The position numbers were made by a program, and so were the translations under genes. From Larix kaempferi (lineage: Eukaryota; Streptophyta; Pinopsida; Pinales; Pinaceae): 64,000 bases of DNA. The notes beneath the pieces are model-generated. The model saw only the letters and a program-made list of their open reading frames with translations, ran no database searches and was not told the DNA's origin. Of this stretch, positions 24,250-34,433 are shown piece after piece. The stretch spans positions 9,148,501-9,212,500 of the forward strand of contig BSBM01000762.1 of NCBI GenBank assembly GCA_027924585.1, read 5' to 3'. Each line of letters opens with the position of its first letter. The stretch's first letter is position 1.

Positions 24250-24840
24250 CTGTATATAAAAATGCAGTGAAGAATCGTCGATCCCAACGCCGCCTCTATT
24301 CAACCCAGCAACGCTCAAAACAACACCTATTTCCTTCACAAACAACAACTAACGTCATTACATAAGCCCTATAACATTTACAAACAGAAGCATTAAGTAA
24401 AAACAAAGGCGAAAACGCACCTTCAACCGTTCAGATAAAACCGCAACACCTTCCAAGCAGCCACCCACCAACACACACCTGGTAACGAACACAGACCAAC
24501 CGTCACGCTACCACCAACGAGCAGCAACTAGCAGAAATCACAACCCGACGAAACGTGAAAACCGACGATCGACAGCAGAAATGACAACCAACAAACTCGC
24601 TGCTTAAAACGAACAGAGCAAGGAAAGATCACACCCCGAAGAAACGTAAGAACCGACGAACGACAGCAGCAATAGAGCAGACGCGAGTCGCGGAAAAAGA
24701 GCCAGCCGTGAAACACAAGCAGCGCGGCGAGCAGCAGGTTGGGGCGTCGGCAGGGTGGCAGAGGACTACAGCGGGCCCATGCGGGGTCCAAATAATTCCA
24801 ACAGGGAATGACAAATGGCAGCCGATGCTGTCTTTTTATG
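24250..24840 (-). promoter_or_regulatory. Presumed promoter and leader exon of the second transposon gene
   Basis: About 24400-24830 is distinctly GC-richer than the rest of the element. CATAAAAAGA on the minus strand (24831-24840) could be a TATA box, which would put transcription start near 24800 and leave a leader exon ending at the donor at 24250. Open frames here (24528-24791 and others) have no protein-like features. The TIR-proximal palindrome array lies directly upstream. Confidence 0.4.
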
Positions 24841-24849
24841 CAGAAACAT

Positions 24850-25138
24850 CATTCGGCCGAATAATTATTCGGCCGAATAACTATTCGGCCGAACAATTAT
24901 TCGGCCGAACAATTATTCCGCCGAACAATTATTCGGCCGAATAAACTATTGCCCGAAATTTTTTTCCGTCCGGCAACCGTTTGCACAAATTTCAAGAGTC
25001 TCCGTTAAACGGGACGGAGAACTGTTTGTGGTTATTCGGCCGAATAACCTCAAAATTATTCGACCGAATAATGTCAATTATTCGGCCGAACAATTATTTT
25101 TATTCGGCCGAATAATATTTTTATTCGGCCGAATAACT
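24850..25138. repeat. Right subterminal palindrome arrays (TTATTCGGCCGAATAA)
   Basis: Two clusters, 24850-24950 and 25031-25138, together hold about ten copies of TTATTCGGCCGAATAA or one-base variants (GAACAA, CGACCG, CCGCCG). The variants suggest older copies than on the left. The spacer has TTTTTTCCGTCCGG and GTTAAACGGGACGG, which resemble the spacer motifs of the left array. Confidence 0.92.
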
Positions 25139-25178
25139 TCCGCTAAGACGGTTTTGCACTGATTTCTCACGAAAGTGT

Positions 25179-25201
25179 TACCCACCTTCACGTTTTCACC
25201 C
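25179..25201 (-). repeat. Right terminal inverted repeat
   Basis: Read on the minus strand it starts GGGTGAAAACGTGAAGGTGG, matching the left end with changes at a few positions. CTAT follows directly at 25202-25205. Confidence 0.88.
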
Positions 25202-27460
25202 CTATCCATTACATTACTGTTAAAATCACTACAAATGTAGGGAAATATTCGATCTATAATGTGCTAACTAGGATATAACTCATTGAGGTACAAACTTTTC
25301 CTCAAGCTTTTCACTCTAAAAGACATTCACCTCAAGGCATTGCATACCTCATGATTCTTGATAGATTGAGATTTAAGATGGCCCTAGTAAACTAATCAAA
25401 TGCAACCTTGTAAATTGGTCATGTTCCTCACAAGTATATGAAGCATAATGTTCATTTTTTATCAATATATATGTTGAATGTTACAACATTGATTGTAACC
25501 AAAAGAAGCAAGCTTCCTTGGAAGAGGCTCGGTTTTAAGGGAATATTTAATAGCTGGGAAATCAGGTAAGACTTTGTGGTATGTACACTATAGTGAAATA
25601 AATATTAGATAGAGTTATATATCTATCTTTCACTAGTTGTATTTTTTTGGTCCATGCTTTTTGTATTTATTGTTTTCCTCTTTGTTCCAAATTCATATGT
25701 TGTGACTAATTTTTTCTTTGGAAGCTATGACATTCATGATCTTGTTTTACTCGATCTTTTATTTACATTTCATTTGTTCTATTTTCTCTATGTATCCTAA
25801 AAATTTCTGACACCACCATTCTTTATTCTTCAATTTGAACATTATGAAGAGACAATCTTATGTTTTGTTAAATATTTACTCTAGACATGTATGCATCATA
25901 ACACAAATGAAAGCATTAAATTCAATGCACCTAAAAAGATACCTTATTGTTGATTTCATAAGTCAATGCATTCAAAAAAATAACTTAATAATTATATTTA
26001 TTATAATTTTACACTTAAATAAGGCACCTAAAAAGAAAGGTAAGAACACGATAATTAAATTGATGTACCACAAGATAAATCCTATTAATTTTGATCCTAA
26101 AATCAATGCAAATCTAGGAATGAACATGATAACTCTCTATTGATATTGATATCAATTGAAATAAAGAAGGAATTTAAGAGCTCTATGTTTGAATTAATCC
26201 ACTATAAGAATATTAATTTCACCTTGAAATCAAGGTGTATATAAATGTTATTCTATTTTTCATGCACAACCTTTCTATTTCTATCCTTTTATTTGTTCAT
26301 GTGTTGCACTCGTAAATTGTCCTAATATGGTCTTGCACTACCTTTCTTTATTCGTGAATTTCATAATCTTGCACTATCACTATTTGTTATTCAATTTCAA
26401 CATTATGAAGAGACATTATTATGTTTTTTTTTAATATTTTATTCCATATATATACTTAATACATAAGAACATTGAATTCAATGCACTATAACAAAGAACC
26501 CTGAGTCATTTGTTACATAAAACCAATGCATTTAAAAAAAGAACTCAATAACTATATTTTGAAATCAATGGAGCATAAGAAGAACATAATAACTTTACAC
26601 TTAAATCATTGTACATAAAGAAAGAAATTAAGAACTCTATACTTAAATTCATGCATCACAAGAAGGTTCATAATATTTCTTATTATACTATCAATGCAAT
26701 CTATCAATGAACATGATACCATTACAATGAAATGAATCAACCTAAAGAACAAAATTAAAAAAAAATTGTTTAGATTAATCCATTAAGAAGGATCCCATTA
26801 ATTTGATGTTGAAATCAATATACAAATATATGTTAAGAATCCATATACAATGTTATTACTGATATTTTCATAAGCCTCCAAAGAAAGACTTTCGAGTCTC
26901 AAAGGCCGGTTAAGTTGAGGAAATTTAACTATAAGGAGCTAAGGGGAAATCATTCTCAAGAGAGAAAGGGTTGCATGTGATCGGGGGCGGGTGACCAGAG
27001 ACCTACAAGAAGGGAACTAAACATTGGGAATGAAGCCATTGGATCCTATTAGATCTAATGGTAGAGAGACATCATGTGTTGATAAAGTTTAGGATAATCA
27101 GCATTAAACGAAATTGAGCTCAAAAAAGTTACATGTCAGATCAAGGACATAGATTAAAAGCATGCCGATAATTTGCTCCCCTTTAAAAAGGGGACTGAAG
27201 GCGTGTTTTCCTGAAAACCAATGAGGACAGGTGCTCGTTATTGATTGACCACGCCTCCCAAAACATTGTTTTCAAAACTGTCCTGCTCCCGAGCATAACC
27301 ACTCTTGGAAACAATTGTGGTTTCCACCCACTTGACATTCCAATAAAGTGAAAGTATGTCATCTACATCAAGCTTGGCCACGCTCACCATGTGTCCAAGG
27401 AGGTCCCATCGCCACATCACCCTAGCAATTAATTTGTCAAATCAAATGCCGCCATTTGTA
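25202..27460. repeat. Direct repeat copy B, right part
   Basis: Collinear with copy A at 5585-7766. It starts with the CTAT duplication of the DNA transposon. Its final 550 bp is less AT-rich, and a 60-codon minus-strand frame (27238-27420) is also open in copy A (7543-7725), most likely through shared ancestry rather than coding. Similarity stops near 27460, where element G1 probably begins. Confidence 0.85.
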
Positions 27461-28192
27461 TTTTCGAAAGGATAAAAACATTATTTTCCAATTTTCCAAA
27501 AATCATTTTTATTATTCTAAAGGGACGTTGCACTTGATATCTACAGTACCATACCATCTAACAATGAATAGTCGATCAATCCACCTCAACAACCGACTTG
27601 TCTGAGTCACCTTCCAGACATTGTCCACATATTTTATTGTTACCATTATTAGTTATTTCTATTTATACCGTCGTATAACAAAGAACTTAAAGTCCTTAAT
27701 TTTTTCCCTAATTCACTACCATTGAAGCAATTTCTATAGAAATGGCTCCCAAGTCTAAAGAAAAACTGCTCAAACCTAGATTTTTAGGATATGAACATGT
27801 ACGACCACCTAGATGATATATTTGACACAATCGTAACCAAATCATGTCTAAATTCAACTATTAGGGAATCTAAAGCCCTATCCATGTCTGACCAAGATAG
27901 TTGCAACTTATGGAGCTCTAGTTTTTCCTGAATAGTCTTCTTTAGGAATCTATTATTTCCTGAGTTTGTAACCTGGTGCTCACAACACTATTCACCTAGT
28001 AAGAGGGTCATTTTATCCTCATACATGTCAAATACATTATGGTATATTATCCCAAACACCTTAAAATTGATGTTCTGCATACCCAAACCCATAACACCCC
28101 AACCATTTAATGAAAAATCCATTTCAACGACTTTCTAGAGTCTTGGAACTTATGAGAATCACCAATTCCTATCCAAAAATTTAGAACCAAGC

Positions 28193-31155
28193 ATGGCCAT
28201 ACCCACTATCCCACCTTCTTACAAGATAACATTAACATTGTTTTATGAGAACTCTAGAAGATCCATTTCACTTATCTACACTGTTGGAGGTTTAGAGGAT
28301 GATAACACTGTGGATGATGTTACTCTGGGAGAACTGCTCAGTCTAACCACAAAACCATGGAGAGGTCCTCCTCAGTTTGATCTTTGTAGTAATTTAGAAA
28401 AATCCATACATGTACAGTTGGGAGAATTCCTAGCTATTGAATGGTTCAAATACCCATCTTATTCCTTTTACATGTTTTTTTACCAAAATTTTAAAAGTTT
28501 CAAACACCTAGGAATGAAAATAGATTATGAAGATGGCACCCAAAATCCAGTCTATGAATGGACTGAACTAGTATTAAGGAGGGCAGGAAACTCAAATTTT
28601 TCTTAGTTCACATATAATGTCACGAGCATAGCATACATCCAAATTTTTGGCAATACACCTCCCAAAATGTTTCCAGAAAATAAAAACACCTACAGTTCAC
28701 ATCTCAAGTAAAAATAGGGAATTGGTTCCTATGTGAGGATCATATAGTAATAAGGGTATATGGTTTTGAGGAGGAACCATACAAATTACCAATATTCCCG
28801 ACTCCAAGGAGCTTTACTATGGAATATGTAACATAGAGGTTTGTTTCAGATGAGCTACATTTTAGGTATTCTAGGAAGCATAGGACTTTCCTACTGCCAA
28901 AGGAAATAGGACCACTTATAGTGAGAGGTCTAAATTCTTTACAATATGTGGATGGGTACTTGAATCGGTTGAATCTTAAGAAAGATGAGAAAGCATCCTA
29001 TGATCCACACCATGTAATCTCAAATAAGAGGCTAGAAAACAAGAACTCAGCTTATGTGTATCAACCCAAACTTGTTTGGGATAAAATTGCCAATAAAGAC
29101 ACCTAGCAGGAACTTCAAGAAGTGTTGAAAATTATAGAAGAACATGATAGTGGAGGGAACATGGTAGGACAAAAAATCAGAGCTGAAGAGATCTAATAAA
29201 TGGATTTTGATGTCCTTGAGCATGGCCCATAGCCAAAAAGGGCCAGGATTGAAGCTATAGTGGAAGAACAAGCTACAGTAGAGGGAGAAGAGTCAGTTGA
29301 TCTCCCAAGAGAGCTATCTGGATTTATAACAAATCCAACATCCCCAAGAGGATCCCCAATAAGTTATATGAGCTATCCTTCATTGGGATTCACTATCCGA
29401 CAGAGGTCACAATATTTACCCTCTATAGAACCATCCCCTGTTAAAACTGATGTACAAACATGTTACAAGAATATAAGAGAAATACGTAGGAGAATGAATA
29501 ATTATAGTATAAAACATATTCATGTAGTAGACACGAGGTTAATAACCGTGGCTAATCATTAGCATGATACATTCATGTTTTCTATAATTGAGCCCAAAGT
29601 GCATACGGTGGACTTTAAGCAGTTTGGAAAGTTAGACAAACTTGATTTTTATAAGGAAGAAAGTGATATGATATATACAAATGTCGTTAAATTAGTCAAA
29701 GAGGACATAAGACTGAGCATATCCATAGAGAAGTTTGAGCAATTGTACAAAGTTGAAAAATGGACAACTAGGGCCAAACAAGTGACTATAAATCAATTAG
29801 AGGAGAAGATAGCGGCATTGTCATCTAATCCCTCTGAGGGGGATCCAATCAAGTCACTAATCAAGAAAAAGGATAATGAAATAGCCACTTTGAGGATGAT
29901 GTTGAAAATTATGACAACAAATCCTTTCCAATCAGAATATTTGAAGCATATTCAAGCAGAAAAAGAACAAATATATCCTAGCATTATTGAGTATCAGAAG
30001 ATTGCAGAAGAAATAAGAGTTAGGATTGATCACCTTTACTGGAAAATAAACAATTTGAAGCTACAAAAGTCTCATCTAGGAGGTGAGAAGGCTCCTAAAG
30101 TAGAATCTCCCACACTTTCAGTTGAAAATCAATCAAGGGAAGAAGCAACAACAACAGAGACAGATGGTGAGAAACTAGTTTTTTCTCTTGAAACAATAGA
30201 CATTGATTCCATGGAAGAGGATCAAACAATCCAAAAATCAATCCCAAAACCAATTCTAGAAGAGACTAATAAGGATATCAAGATACACGAATTGGAAAAA
30301 GAGCTAGATCTAAAAGATGGAAGAATCCTCGAATTAGAGGGAGAAATTAGTAAAAAGGAGGATGATACAACAGATTTGGAACAAGAGATTGGCTAGCTTA
30401 AAATTCAGGTGACACAGTTACAGATATATGTTCAAGGGGAACAACTTTTGAGAAGAACTACACAAACCTTGTGGGACAAAATCACCAGCTGGTTTATGAG
30501 AAACTGGGATGAATTTGAAGTAATCCAAGATGAGTTAGATATGGAAAATGCAACCCAATATGAATCCAGAGATGTTGAAGAGCATTTGGGTGAGATTCCC
30601 AAGCAAGCTAGCTAAGTGATTGATTTCCCAATGAGAAAGAAAAAGAAACAACTAGATGATCTTGGGATTGAAAACATGACTCAACTAATAACGACATCCA
30701 GGTTGATGATTAGGAAGAAAACCTATCTGTTTAGGATGAAAGATAATATTAACCATCTTACAGAGGAGATCAATTATTTCAAGGTACTATTCAAAGGAAC
30801 AACGAATTGGGGATTACCTTCCCCCTGGGATGGTAATGGAGATGATTATCCCAAATATGCATACCAAGAGAAGCTAACTAAGAAATGAGATGAGATAACT
30901 CAATTAGATATAGAAGGGGATGTTAGTGGAGAACTAGTATATAGGCTCAAAGGTGACTTTGAAATTTGTTTCTCACTAAATAATGTTTCTAAGAAGCTAG
31001 GGCCGCTCTCATATGAGAAAACCACTAATGTTGAAATATTTGTAGAAGCACTAAAGCCACACATAATTCCCATGGGAAAATAATGGCAGTCAGTGGTGCA
31101 ATATCATAAACTAATTCTGCCATCTAAAGTGCTAGCAGGACAGACACCAAAATAA
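28193..31155 (+). pseudogene. Decayed ORF inside the G1 LTR (globular part plus coiled coil)
   Basis: Open pieces at 28193-28606, 28921-29106, 29260-29562, 29575-30396, 30409-30615 and 30616-30888 are in order. Those from 28921 on share one frame, broken by single stops, and the frame continues to about 31150. The first piece (137 aa) is globular. 29575-30396 is a long Glu/Lys-rich coiled coil with heptad-like spacing. No known domain is recognised. It ends before the LTR TATA box, so it occupies U3. G2 has an ORF of similar plan at the same place in its LTR, so this is probably an element gene and not a chance insertion. Confidence 0.6.
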
Positions 31156-31540
31156 CCTTCAAAACAGTCAAGTGGTCAATGATTTATTCAAACAATAGGA
31201 CAGTCTACTATGCATATTCCAACATAGTTTTCCAATAATCTCACTCAAATTGCTTTCATGTCACCTGCATGGAAAGTAAATATACAAATGATGCATCAGA
31301 TGAATCAAGTAGGCATTTCTCAAGTGGGACAAATAGGGAACCGTCTAGTAGGTCATCTAATTGTTCGACCAACTGTCATGAGGGGGCAGACCACACTAGC
31401 AAGAGGAAAAAATAATGTTTCAAGTAAGAAAAACCAAAGGTTGAAATAGTGTTGAATAAAAAGTGAAATGTAAAAAAGTAACAAATTAAATTTTGTTACC
31501 AATTAGTTAGATTCAAACAAAATTCAATTGCTCTCCAAGT

Positions 31541-31550
31541 CTATATAATG
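31541..31550 (+). promoter_or_regulatory. Putative G1 LTR TATA box
   Basis: CTATATAATG lies about 690 bp before the LTR end and after the embedded ORF. In G2 a TATA-like motif lies about 490 bp from the LTR end, in the same order relative to its ORF. Confidence 0.5.
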
Positions 31551-32245
31551 TATCCCGAATTCATTTGTAAAGGGATGGAAAATTTGTAGAATGTTTCTAT
31601 CCTTTTGTGCTATGTTATGTTCATATTCTGTGTAAATCATCTTCGTTTCATCCATGTATGTTTTCATGAGATAGTAATAATGATTCAGAATGACCTTTCA
31701 ACTCCATTTGTGTCATATATATTATATGTTGATGAATGCTTGATATTGTTGTCAGAGATTTAAAATTGTTTGACGTCTACTCTAGTTTCATGGTTTTTGT
31801 GTTGATCAATAGTGTACGGATGTATTCTATCATTGTTGTTTATCATGAATGTACTGTTACATTTCCAAATTGCTCATGATTTGCATACATTTTTTTAGAA
31901 ACTACCAAATTCCTTTAAATAAAGCACAATACTTTTATGCTTTAAGTCATATTTAAGAGATTCATCCTACAAGTGTCTCTTTGATATTTTTTGTCTCCAT
32001 TTGTTAAATTTTACCTTCATTTAATCCAAAGTACTGGACTACACTGTAAAATTCCTCCACAATTATGTTAAGATTCACCATTCAAATTGTTTATGTAATT
32101 TCTTATCCTAAGCATTTGAGAAATAAGATCCATTAAATATCAAACTTCACACAAATTCAACTCAAAAATATTTAAAAGCTGAGCTCTGTCATGCCATGGT
32201 TAGTATTGTTTCAGTCCAATACTACTCAGGGACTAACATGTGAAA

Positions 32246-32263
32246 TGGCACTGTTGCTAAGGA
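32246..32263 (+). promoter_or_regulatory. G1 primer binding site
   Basis: TGGCACTGTTGCTAAGGA starts seven bases after the LTR end. It resembles the common plant Gypsy site TGGCGCCGTTGCCGGGGA at 13 or more of 18 positions and is comparable to the sites of G2 and G3. The changes are probably decay. Confidence 0.6.
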
Positions 32264-32695
32264 ACATAATAGAAATATATATCTTCCCTTCGGTACGACA
32301 TTGTCAAGATAAGATCCAGATCAATGAGCTTGGTTCAGATAAAGTTGTTTGACATTATCACTATGGAATCTCAACTATTTTGAAGAAGGATTTTGGAAAG
32401 AGACACATTAGAGGGAATCTAACTTCTAATGAATTTTTTAGTCTCCCTGACTCAATAAAATACTGGAGAAATCTTCAATCCAAACAAAGCAATTGGGTGA
32501 AAGGTATTCCTTGAATTAATTCTCCTTTAATTTCCCCTGCTTTCAAAACTCATGGAAGTAGATTGAATTTAAATAATTAAGAAAATCGTAGATGGTAGGA
32601 CTCCTTATATCCATCCTATACTTGAGTCTCATATCTCTCCTTTGTCGCCTTCTGCATGTACTTCAAGTCCTTTGCAAATTGAAGTAATAACTTAG
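32264..32695 (+). other. G1 leader / pre-gag region
   Basis: Decayed sequence between primer site and gag. Short frames (around 32360-32510) resemble the N-terminal extension preceding gag in G2, but stops prevent a firm call. Confidence 0.4.
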
Positions 32696-33306
32696 ATGCC
32701 TCCTATTACTCCTCTAGCCAATAATACAATCTTGGAGCATTTACATATGATAGGTAGAGGAGGTGGACCTCCCCTGGCTATAAACCCTTGGATAGTTTCC
32801 AAGCATAGCCCTTTAAATTTTCCAAATAACCTGCATGACTTTCTTGATAGGTATTTAAAGATATTGCTGAAATTTGATGGAGAGAAAGTTACAACAACTA
32901 AAGAACATATGGCTATTTTTCAAGATTTTACTGATAATCTATATATTGAACATGATGATGTGTTTATGAGGTTGTTTGTACAAACTTTAGAAGGTGAAGT
33001 AAAGAAGTGTTTTAGAGACTTTCCAACAGACTCTTTAAACTCATGGCTCGCTTTGGAAGATGCTTTCATGAAGCAATGGGGTAAAAAAAAGGATCACTTA
33101 TACTATCTGACTGAGTTTTCTGCCTTAAGAAAGAAAAATCGAGAAACTACAAGGGAATTTAATAAAATGTTTCACAAAATTTATAATAATATACCTCAGG
33201 ATATTAAACCTTCGCAAGCTTATACTAAAGTCACATCTGCAGGAGCTTTTGATTCTGAATTTGCCATGATTCTTAGGGATAGAAGATCCACAACTGTTTT
33301 AGGTAT
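32696..33306 (+). pseudogene. G1 gag, N-terminal part
   Basis: The frame opens at an ATG (32696) and encodes a Gypsy gag (retrotransposon gag family), the structural protein of the virus-like particle. Diagnostic stretches are FVQTLEGEVKKCFRDF and AFMKQWGKKKDHLYYLTEF, which closely parallel gag of G2 (53548-54243). It is cut at 33307 by insertion of N1 and resumes at 41921. The frame running on past 33306 belongs to the N1 LTR. Confidence 0.85.
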
Positions 33307-33971
33307 TGTTAACACCCAAAAAGTGCTCACTAGCTCATTTTCCTATTCACATGACCCATTTGTCCACTTTTCCACCATCTGAGCCTCTGAAACCAACAAA
33401 AGGTCACCAAAAGACCTTAGTACACCCCTTTTTCCATTAAAAAAAAGATTATTTTTCCAAGAAAATCATAAAAAACCCTCAAAAAGGGTCCAAATTCCCA
33501 AAAATATTAAAAAGGGAATTAAAATATTATTTTTATTCAAAAAAGGAAAAAGGAGGGAAAAGTACCTAAACCATGTTGGTCAATACCATTTGGTTTCCAC
33601 AAAACCACAAATGGTATTTCCCACCACCAAAACCTATAAAAAGGTGGTAGGGGCTCCTCATTTCCAATCCATCCATTATCTCATCCTTATGCTGCTGAAA
33701 TCTCCCTTGAGCATTTTAGCCATTGCAAACCACATTGGAGAAGAGACCATTGGAGATTGGAAGTTGCTCATCCTTGGAGCTATTCAACCTCACCATTAGA
33801 GGTATTGATTTCGCAAGCACTTGCTTGCCCCATCCTTTCAATACAAATTCTTTATTTTATATATGTTCTTGTTCTTGATTTTAAATTATTTTTGTTATTT
33901 GCTTAATATCTTTGCTTAGATCCATGAATAGTCTTGTTTAATTAGTTTATTGTTATTTATTTCCATTGAAA
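33307..33971 (+). repeat. N1 5' LTR
   Basis: 665 bp starting TGTTAACACCC. It differs from the right LTR at only two positions that I can see (33381 G against A, and 33581 C against T), both transitions, which suggests a very recent insertion. A CCTATAAAAAGG box near 33630 is a good TATA candidate. Confidence 0.9.
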
Positions 33972-34433
33972 TATTGCGATCAAAGGACCAAACGGCAGAT
34001 TTACCTTTTCTCGACGCGTCATGAACGGAGTATCCTAGTAGCCTGTCTTTAGGATTGATTACCCGGTGTCCCTCCCGGTAGGGGGATATCTAGACGTTGT
34101 CTCAACATTCATATCGTCTGACTTGGATTTCATCACCTTGCAGAGGATATCGTCTGTTTGAGTCACAATACTTTTAGATTAGGTGTTTGCATGATTTCAA
34201 CCTACCTGTGGTCTAGTTACACCTATTTTTTTTTTTTTTTCTAGGAGCCGCTTGCGTGTTGGTATTCTGACCTGTTGTTGCATTCCTCCACTTATTGTAG
34301 CACAGCTGCTAGAATAAGTGCCTTTTCTGAGGATTGATTTTTTGGCCTGAGAGCCTTCTTTTTTCACTCCCCTTCTTGCACCCCCTTGGTTGCATTAGGG
34401 TTTTGAGTCTTTTACATATATATCACCACCTGA
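33972..34433 (+). other. N1 5' leader
   Basis: Untranslated region between LTR and polyprotein. It holds a T15-type run near 34227 and no recognisable TGG-type primer site directly after the LTR. No gene is seen. Confidence 0.5.

Larger units (their letters stand above)
13643..25201. mobile_element. Two-gene DNA transposon with TIRs (11.56 kb), possibly Sola-like
   Basis: The termini are inverted repeats (GGGTGAAAA..TGAAG.TGGGT) directly flanked by CTAT on both sides (13639-13642 and 25202-25205). Copy A has the same site uninterrupted, with a single CTAT. Inside are a 938-aa DDE-like transposase gene on the plus strand and a 527-aa gene of unknown function on the minus strand, convergent. 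Palindromic TTATTCGGCCGAATAA arrays lie near both ends. Both genes are open with phase-consistent introns, so the copy looks intact and recent. The 4-bp duplication and the transposase motifs make the Sola superfamily a candidate, but I cannot confirm that from sequence alone. Confidence 0.88.
27460..32238 (+). repeat. G1 5' LTR (about 4.8 kb, left end inferred)
   Basis: The right end is set by ACTAACA (to 32238) just ahead of the primer site. Everything from near 27460 to there lies upstream of the primer site, so it is LTR unless another insertion is hidden. No second copy is in the window, so the length is not verified. The part before 28193 shows no gene. Confidence 0.5.

Noticed and set aside
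24528-24814. Cys/Leu-rich minus-strand frames in the GC-richer end of the DNA transposon
   Set aside because: Overlapping frames of biased composition in a likely leader exon, with no domain or consistent start.
33590-33799. 69-codon frame in the N1 LTR (also at 41539-41748)
   Set aside because: Present twice only because the LTRs are duplicates. It spans the TATA region and has no protein-like features.
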